A stretch of 11,868 nt of DNA, from positions 1 to 11,868 of the forward strand of contig JALXCG010000736.1 of assembly GCA_026991065.1 (NCBI GenBank), read 5' to 3'. Origin of the DNA: JALXCG01 sp026991065 [NCBI: Gemmatimonadota bacterium] (lineage in GTDB: Bacteria; GCA-2686955). Below, piece after piece: positions 7,154 through 11,868 of the stretch; within the stretch, counting starts at the first letter, position 1, and every line of letters begins with the position of its first letter. The notes below the pieces were generated by a model. It had not been told where the DNA came from and did not search any database. It saw only the letters and a list, made by a program, of their open reading frames with translations. The position numbers were made by a program, and so were the translations under genes.

Positions 7154-8467
7154 ATGACCCAGGTCCGTCTCGGTATCCGGCGTGAAGACAAAAGTCCTTT
7201 TGAACGGCGCGTTCCGCTCACGCCGACGGCGGTGCGCGAACTGCTCGCCGTGGCGCCGGTGCGCGTGCTGGTGCAGCCTTCCTCCAATCGCATCTACACC
7301 GACGAGGAATATCTGCGCGCCGGGGCCGATCTCCACGAGGATCTGGCCGCGAGTGATCTGGTGTTTGCGGTCAAAGAGATCCCGGTGACCTTGATCGAAA
7401 AAGAACGACGCTATTTCTTCTTCTCTCACACGATAAAAGGGCAGCCCTACAACATGCTCCTTCTGCGTCGAATGCTGGAGCAGAAGGTGACCCTGGTTGA
7501 CTACGAGTGCATTGTCGATGAAGCGGGGCGCCGGCTGGTGTTTTTTGGTCCCTATGCGGGACTGGCGGGAATGATTGATACGCTTGCGGCCTACGGCGCC
7601 CGCCTCGAATGGGAGGGCGGTAGCAGTCTCTTCTCCCGGATCCAGCCCGCCTATCGCTATGCTTCTCTGGCCGCCGCCGAAGCGGAACTCAGACGGCTCG
7701 GCGCCGAATTGCCTGCCGCGCTCGCCGCCGCCGACGGGGCGCCCCTGGTGGTGGGGATCACCGGCTACGGCAATGTTTCTCAGGGCGCGCAACGGATTCT
7801 TGCCCACCTGCCCTGCGTGGAGGTGGATCCGCTGGACCTGCTGCAACCCGGGTGGGCGGAACGGCAGCGCCGCGATCGCCTCTACAAGGTTGTCTTCCAC
7901 GAAGAGCACATGTTCCGCCGTCGCGACGGCGGGTCCTTCGATCTCCAGGACTACTTCTCTCATCCCGAGCAATATGAAGCCGACTTCGAACGCTTCCTGC
8001 CGCATCTGACAATCCTGGTCAATGCCATCTTCTGGAATGAGCGTTGCCCGCGCCTGGTGACCCGCGAAGCGTTGGCTCGTCTGTGGCCGGCCGGCGTCCT
8101 GGAGAAGCTGAAGGTGATCGGCGACATTTCGATCGACATAGAGGGGGCGATCGAGTGCAGTCTCAAGGCTACTCACTCCGACGCGCCATGCTATGTCTAT
8201 GAGCCGGCCTCCGGCGAAATCACCATGGGAGTGGCCGGTGATGGTCCGGTGATCATGGCGGTCGACAATCTTCCCTGCGAGATCCCGCGCGAGAGTTCGG
8301 ATGAGTTCAGCCGGGCGCTGGCGCCCTTCCTGCCGGCGATCGTCAAGGCAGACTGGAACCGTCCCTTCGCCGAACTCGACCTCCCCGCGCCGATCAAGCG
8401 CGCGGTGGTGATTCATCGCGGTGAACTGACGCCGGATTTTGCCTATATGCGGAAGTTCCTCGATTAG
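7154..8467 (+). CDS. Lysine-ketoglutarate reductase (saccharopine-forming), monofunctional
   Basis: A 437-residue protein matching the lysine-ketoglutarate reductase half of plant and animal LKR/SDH (AASS). That enzyme condenses L-lysine with 2-oxoglutarate using NADPH to form saccharopine, the first step of lysine breakdown by that route. Family landmarks run in order: GIRRED (7-12), FERRVPLTP (16-24), VLVQPS (38-43), FFSHTIKGQ (89-97), LVDYE (114-118), FGPYAGLAGM (131-140), the dinucleotide-site motif GYGNVSQGAQ (204-213), GDISIDIEGAIE (323-334) and AVDNLPCEIP (369-378). Lys74 and His92 align by eye with the acid-base pair Lys77/His96 of yeast Lys1. The C-terminal saccharopine dehydrogenase half of the bifunctional enzyme is absent, and none is encoded nearby. 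The ATG at 7154 is preferred over an in-frame TTG at 7076: it directly precedes the conserved N-terminus and has GAAAGG 9 bases before it. Confidence 0.9.
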   Translation: MTQVRLGIRREDKSPFERRVPLTPTAVRELLAVAPVRVLVQPSSNRIYTDEEYLRAGADLHEDLAASDLVFAVKEIPVTLIEKERRYFFFSHTIKGQPYNMLLLRRMLEQKVTLVDYECIVDEAGRRLVFFGPYAGLAGMIDTLAAYGARLEWEGGSSLFSRIQPAYRYASLAAAEAELRRLGAELPAALAAADGAPLVVGITGYGNVSQGAQRILAHLPCVEVDPLDLLQPGWAERQRRDRLYKVVFHEEHMFRRRDGGSFDLQDYFSHPEQYEADFERFLPHLTILVNAIFWNERCPRLVTREALARLWPAGVLEKLKVIGDISIDIEGAIECSLKATHSDAPCYVYEPASGEITMGVAGDGPVIMAVDNLPCEIPRESSDEFSRALAPFLPAIVKADWNRPFAELDLPAPIKRAVVIHRGELTPDFAYMRKFLD

Positions 8468-8661
8468 GCGCGCGGCGCGGATCGGCTTGCCCCCCTTCAG
8501 CGGCATCCTCGGCCCGAAGTTCAGGTTATCCTTTCCAGTAACGTGGGCCCCGGGTGCGGGGCCGCGTTGGCGACCAGCTTCCCGGCGATGGAACCGCTTG
8601 TTATGCAGCTCCCCCGCCATGATCCCGACTTCGTCCATCCCCGTTCCGGAGGATCTCTACC
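8468..8661. other. Intergenic region with a GC-rich hairpin
   Basis: These 194 bases separate the lysine reductase from the BPI-like gene. They contain a perfect 6-bp hairpin (GGCCCC at 8546-8551, GGGGCC at 8558-8563, loop GGGTGC) without a T-tract. It could help end transcription or may be only GC-rich sequence. I found no convincing promoter, so joint transcription of the two genes is not excluded. Confidence 0.35.
8648..8652 (+). promoter_or_regulatory. Ribosome binding site supporting a GTG start
   Basis: GGAGG lies 9 bases before GTG at 8662. The following 40 residues form a signal peptide, so the GTG start is well supported although no ATG is near. Confidence 0.75.
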
Positions 8662-10290
8662 GTGCGATCACAGCAACCGACATCTCCCCTCTCATCCGCC
8701 ACGTGGTCGGTCTACAGCCGGTCCGCAATCCTTGCCTGCAGCACCATACTTCTTTTTGCCTCTTCCGGCGCCACGGTGGCCGACACTCTGCCCGCCGGCG
8801 AGTGGCTGGACGACGCGCTCAGCGTCCACGTTACAGATACCGGCTGGGAGTTCATCACCGAAGAGTTCGAAGACTACCTGGATACCGAATTCGAGCCACT
8901 GGTGCAGTCGCTGGCTCCGGTCGAAGTGTTTGACGAGGGCTGTTTCTGGCTCTACACCGCGTACATCACTTCGTTTGAGAGCGTTGATCACGCCCGTCCG
9001 GTGCTGACCATTGTGCCGATGGATGGCTATCTTCAGGTCGACCTCGAGGTGTCCGACATCGACATGTATCTATGGCTTGAAGGCGACGGTCTTTTCTGCC
9101 TGGATCACTATGACTGCTGGTCGCGCATCACCGCGGACCGGGTTGCGGCTTCGGCCCAGTTCTATCTCGATGTGATCGACGGCCAGGTCCACACCCGCGC
9201 GGAAAATGTCAGCGCCTGGGTCGACAACTACGAATATGACACGACCTTCGATTGCTTCATCATTGAGACGATCGCCGAAATCCTGCAGAGCACCATCGAG
9301 GAATCCCTGGAGGATCTTCTCAGCGACTCCATTGCGCAAGATCTGCCCCCGGAGATCGACACCATTTTTGCCTCGCTGAACAGCGCTTCCGAATTCTCAC
9401 TTTTCGATGTCCCCATCGGCTTTGAGTCGGCGCCCTCCGCGATTGCCAACCGGGTCGACGGCAGCACCATCGATATTGGCGGCAGGGCACTTACTTACTA
9501 CGCGGGTTGCGGCCCGCAGGAGGCGGGGTCGCTGCTGACTCCCGGCGACCCCATCACCTACCCGCTGGAGGTTCCGGATGTCGGCGGTGGCTACGATGCC
9601 GCGGCCTCGGTCTCGGATGACGCCCTGAACGCGGTTCTGCACATGACTTACGATACCGGTGCCATCTGCCTCTACCTGGATGCGGACTCGCAGCAGCAGT
9701 ATGGGCTCTCCTGGGATCTGACCACGACCGACCTCATGCTCTTCTTCCCCGAACTCTACGACCTCTACCCGGGAGCACCGACGCGTCTGGATGTGTTGCC
9801 GCAAGCCGCGCCCTATGTGAACATCGGGCTCGGTGGCGGCATTCTCGAAGGTCAATTGCAGGCTCACATTCCCACCGCTTATGTGGACCTGGGCGTGTGG
9901 GATGGCACCCAGTGGCTGCGCGCTCTGCGTCTCGATGTGCTCTACGAGGCGGATCTTCTGGTGCATGTCAACAGCCACGGACGCCTGCGGATTCTGCTCG
10001 CGGGGTTGCCGAATGTGGAGATCGAGATCCTGGAAGAGAATCTGGTGGATCTGAACGACCTGTTGATCGAGCAAGCCCTTCCGCTGGCTCTCGAAATCGT
10101 CACTCCTCTCCTGGTCGCCTCGCTCGACAATTTCCCGCTTCCCACCCTTTATGGCTACGGCATAGAGCCCCTGGCCGTGGTTGCGGACGGTCCCGATTCC
10201 GAGCACCTTTCGCTCTACGGCAACCTTTTTGTCGATCCCGAGATGGCGAGTCCGCTCATTCCCGAGCATTGGCCGCGGCTCTTACGCTGA
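8662..10290 (+). CDS. Exported, very acidic protein resembling two-domain BPI/LBP (TULIP) lipid-binding proteins
   Basis: A 542-residue predicted exported protein. Residues 1-40 are a signal peptide with a hydrophobic core at about 21-34 and cleavage near ATVA-DTLP. The rest resembles, by eye, vertebrate BPI/LBP from end to end. Residues 52-75 (LSVHVTDTGWEFI, then a helix) recall the first strand-helix of BPI. A strand follows at 123-140, strands and a long helix at 161-240, and a linker at 280-315. A second domain starts at SDDALNAVL (318-326). Its TTTDLMLFFPELYDLYPG (354-371), APYVNI (383-388) and NFPLPT (490-495) sit where BPI has a Pro/Tyr-Pro, TPPHLSV and GFPLPT. Such proteins hold lipids in hydrophobic tunnels. 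Both halves begin with DDAL, consistent with duplication. Composition is extreme: about 87 Asp+Glu against 13 Arg and no Lys after the signal (hand count), the opposite of cationic BPI. Six cysteines in the mature part suggest disulfides. An exported lipid carrier is inferred; an unrelated beta-rich secreted protein remains possible. Confidence 0.65.
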   Translation: MRSQQPTSPLSSATWSVYSRSAILACSTILLFASSGATVADTLPAGEWLDDALSVHVTDTGWEFITEEFEDYLDTEFEPLVQSLAPVEVFDEGCFWLYTAYITSFESVDHARPVLTIVPMDGYLQVDLEVSDIDMYLWLEGDGLFCLDHYDCWSRITADRVAASAQFYLDVIDGQVHTRAENVSAWVDNYEYDTTFDCFIIETIAEILQSTIEESLEDLLSDSIAQDLPPEIDTIFASLNSASEFSLFDVPIGFESAPSAIANRVDGSTIDIGGRALTYYAGCGPQEAGSLLTPGDPITYPLEVPDVGGGYDAAASVSDDALNAVLHMTYDTGAICLYLDADSQQQYGLSWDLTTTDLMLFFPELYDLYPGAPTRLDVLPQAAPYVNIGLGGGILEGQLQAHIPTAYVDLGVWDGTQWLRALRLDVLYEADLLVHVNSHGRLRILLAGLPNVEIEILEENLVDLNDLLIEQALPLALEIVTPLLVASLDNFPLPTLYGYGIEPLAVVADGPDSEHLSLYGNLFVDPEMASPLIPEHWPRLLR

Positions 10291-10334
10291 GCGCCATCGA
10301 TCTGTAGCATGGGGTTCGCGCAAAACCGGTCGAT

Positions 10335-10378
10335 CCCTGGAGAAAACCAGGCGGGAGCAGGTGGCTCCCGCGCTCCAG
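10335..10378 (+). promoter_or_regulatory. Structured leader of metH: nested hairpins
   Basis: A perfect 8-bp hairpin (GCGGGAGC at 10351-10358, GCTCCCGC at 10364-10371, loop AGGTG) stands in the 120-base gap before metH. Just upstream, CTGGAG (10337-10342) can pair either with CTCCAG (10373-10378), enclosing the hairpin, or locally as CCTGG/CCAGG (10336-10340 with 10347-10351). The two pairings exclude one another, as in an attenuator. No T-tract follows, so it is a poor terminator for the BPI-like gene. I could not match it to a cobalamin, SAM or SAH riboswitch. Confidence 0.45.
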
Positions 10379-10395
10379 TTCCCCGGTGATTGGCC

Positions 10396-10400
10396 AAGGA
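10396..10400 (+). promoter_or_regulatory. Ribosome binding site of metH
   Basis: AAGGA ends 10 bases before the ATG at 10411. The second in-frame ATG at 10417 would be 16 bases away, so the first is preferred. Confidence 0.6.
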
Positions 10401-10410
10401 CCCCGACCCC

Positions 10411-11868
10411 ATGCACATGGATCAACGCAGAACCGCATTGTTGGAAGCGCTCTCGGAGCGTGTGCTGGTGCTCGACGGCGCCACCGGCACCTGGTTGCAA
10501 GCGCAGCAACTCAGTGCGGAGGATTTTGGCGGGGCGGAGTTTGAGGGCTGCAACGAGATCCTCAATCTCACCCGCCCCGAGTTGATCGCGCGTCTGCATC
10601 GCAGCTATCTCGATGCGGGCGCGGATCTGATCGAGACCAATACCTTCGGCGCCACCGCGATCGTTCTCGAAGAGTATGGAGTGGCGGATCGCGTGATCGA
10701 GATCAATCGGGCCGCCGCCCGGATCGCCCGCGCCGAAGCCGACCGCGTGTGCCGGGCGGGGCGGCAGGTTTGGGTCGCCGGGTCGATGGGACCGACCACC
10801 AAGGCGCTCTCGGTGACCGGCGGCACCACCTTTGCCGCCTTGCGCCGCGCCTATCGCGACCAGGCCCGTGGCTTGCTCGACGGCGGCGTCGACCTGCTCC
10901 TGATCGAGACCGCGCAGGACACCAGCAATGTCAAGGCGGCCTTTCTCGGCATCGCCGACGCTTGCCGCTGCGCCGACCCGCCCCAGGCCCAACCGGAGAC
11001 CGCTGCTCCAGCCACGCCATCGCCGCCGTTCTCCCGGTTCCCGCGCTTCGCCGGCGACCCGCCACTGCCGATACCGGTGATGGTCTCCTGCACCATCGAA
11101 TCGACCGGCAGCATGCTCGGTGGCCAGGGCGCCGAGGCTTTCTACACCTCGATCGCCCATTGGCAACCCCTGGCGATCGGTCTCAACTGCGGCACCGGCC
11201 CCGACCTGATGAGCGATTCGCTCCGCGCCCTGGCGGCCCTCGCCACCACCCATGTCGGCTGCGTGCCCAACGCCGGTCTGCCGGATGCCGACGGTCGCTA
11301 CAGCGAATCGCCCGCCGCGCTGGCCCGGGTCCTGCAGAGCTACATCGAGCGCGGCTGGCTTAACCTCGTGGGCGGCTGCTGCGGCACAACCCCGGCGCAC
11401 ATCCGGGCCCTCGCCGGGATGGTTCGGGGTTGCCCACCGCGGCGTCCGGTCAGCCACCACCGCACCCTGCTCAGCGGCATCGACTGGGTGGAGGCGGAAG
11501 AGGAGAATCGCCCGATCCTGGTCGGCGAACGGAGCAATGTCATCGGCTCGCGCCGCTTCAAGCGCCTGATCGAAGCGGATCGCTTCGCCGATGCCGCCGA
11601 GATCGCCCGGGCGCAGGTGCGCGCCGGCGCGCAAGTGGTGGACGTCTGCCTGGCCAACCCCGATCGCGACGAAGCCGCCGACATGGACGCGTTGATGGCC
11701 CGCGCCGCGCGCGTGGTGCGGGCCCCGTTCATGATCGACAGTACCGATCCCGCGGTGATCGAGGCCGCGTTGGTGCATTGCCAGGGCAAGGCGATCATCA
11801 ACTCGGTCAATCTCGAAGATGGCGGCGCGCGCTTGCGCCGGATCGTCGCGTTGGCGCGCCGCTATGGT
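10411..11868 (+). CDS. metH: Cobalamin-dependent methionine synthase, N-terminal part (runs off the window)
   Basis: The first 486 codons of MetH, which transfers a methyl group from 5-methyltetrahydrofolate through cobalamin to homocysteine. The frame is open to the last base. The homocysteine-binding barrel is clear: VLDGATGT near the start, IETNTFGAT, GSMGPTTKAL, LLLIETAQDT, TIESTGSMLGG, and zinc ligands Cys260 (GLNCGTGP) and Cys323/Cys324 (GGCCGTTPAH). The folate-binding barrel begins with VGERSNVIGSRRFKRLI and continues through MIDSTDPAVIEAAL and a GKAIINSVNLEDG-type segment, where the window ends. The cobalamin and activation domains lie outside. Two oddities stand out: a Pro/Ala-rich insert at about residues 187-222 inside the first barrel, and VDVCLANPD (410-418) where E. 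coli has an IDINMDEG-type sequence. The lack of the downstream domains means a shorter MetH-like methyltransferase cannot be ruled out. Confidence 0.93.
   Translation, partial: MHMDQRRTALLEALSERVLVLDGATGTWLQAQQLSAEDFGGAEFEGCNEILNLTRPELIARLHRSYLDAGADLIETNTFGATAIVLEEYGVADRVIEINRAAARIARAEADRVCRAGRQVWVAGSMGPTTKALSVTGGTTFAALRRAYRDQARGLLDGGVDLLLIETAQDTSNVKAAFLGIADACRCADPPQAQPETAAPATPSPPFSRFPRFAGDPPLPIPVMVSCTIESTGSMLGGQGAEAFYTSIAHWQPLAIGLNCGTGPDLMSDSLRALAALATTHVGCVPNAGLPDADGRYSESPAALARVLQSYIERGWLNLVGGCCGTTPAHIRALAGMVRGCPPRRPVSHHRTLLSGIDWVEAEEENRPILVGERSNVIGSRRFKRLIEADRFADAAEIARAQVRAGAQVVDVCLANPDRDEAADMDALMARAARVVRAPFMIDSTDPAVIEAALVHCQGKAIINSVNLEDGGARLRRIVALARRYG

Noticed and set aside
7073-8638. 521-residue minus-strand open frame
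   Set aside because: Covers the lysine reductase, whose family motifs are unmistakable; the opposite strand reads as a codon shadow.
8725-8739. Possible lipobox (ILAC, Cys26) in the BPI-like protein
   Set aside because: Leu at -2 is atypical, and the cysteine sits inside the hydrophobic core with more hydrophobic residues after it. Ordinary signal peptidase cleavage near residue 40 fits better.
9397-10269. 290-residue minus-strand open frame
   Set aside because: Opposite the BPI-like gene. The + frame has a signal peptide and a ribosome binding site; this one has neither.
10300-10410. Cobalamin, SAM or SAH riboswitch before metH
   Set aside because: The GGTG and GGGAGC elements are suggestive, but no B12 box, no SAM-I core and no SAH pseudoknot could be laid out. 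Kept only as an unidentified structured leader.
10282-11778. 498-residue minus-strand open frame
   Set aside because: Opposite metH, which keeps all zinc ligands and barrel motifs; the shadow is Gly/Ala/Arg/His-rich without domains.

Overview
The window is GC-rich (about 60-65 % by eye), densely coding bacterial chromosome. A FadL-type outer-membrane barrel and a Lol-type lipoprotein show a Gram-negative (diderm) cell. A Ser/Thr-kinase-ATPase-TPR fusion, a stand-alone lysine-ketoglutarate reductase and a B12-dependent methionine synthase fit a large-genome environmental lineage such as Myxococcota or Desulfobacterota. The sequence alone does not fix the phylum. No tRNA, rRNA, CRISPR array, transposase or integrase was seen.

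Layout. Bases 1-400 are non-coding or hold only the last codons of an upstream gene. Then come, on +, a FadL/OmpP1-type barrel (401-1777) and an esterase-D-like lipoprotein (1853-3190), closed by a strong intrinsic terminator (3222-3256). That terminator overlaps the 3' end of a convergent gene on -, a 1081-residue kinase/degenerate ATPase/TPR protein (3235-6480). A 128-residue beta-rich protein of unknown function (6534-6920, -) lies 53 bases upstream of it, probably in the same operon. A divergent intergenic region (6921-7153) leads to a stand-alone lysine-ketoglutarate reductase (7154-8467, +), then an exported, very acidic, lysine-free two-domain protein resembling the BPI/LBP TULIP fold (8662-10290, +). 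Last is the first 486 codons of metH (10411-11868, +), running off the window, with a strong hairpin in its leader.

How the parts may fit together. The barrel and esterase form a plausible envelope pair for hydrophobic or ester substrates. The TULIP-like protein would be another exported lipid-handling factor, though nothing links it to them directly. The kinase and its small partner look like a signalling cassette. The lysine reductase and MetH are metabolic genes with no evident link to the rest.

Most interesting are the lysine-free, strongly acidic BPI-like protein and the kinase fusion, whose P-loop lysine is replaced by arginine. No complete, obviously new multi-gene system is proven here. 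The protein calls rest on motif recognition and remembered family sequences, not on searches.
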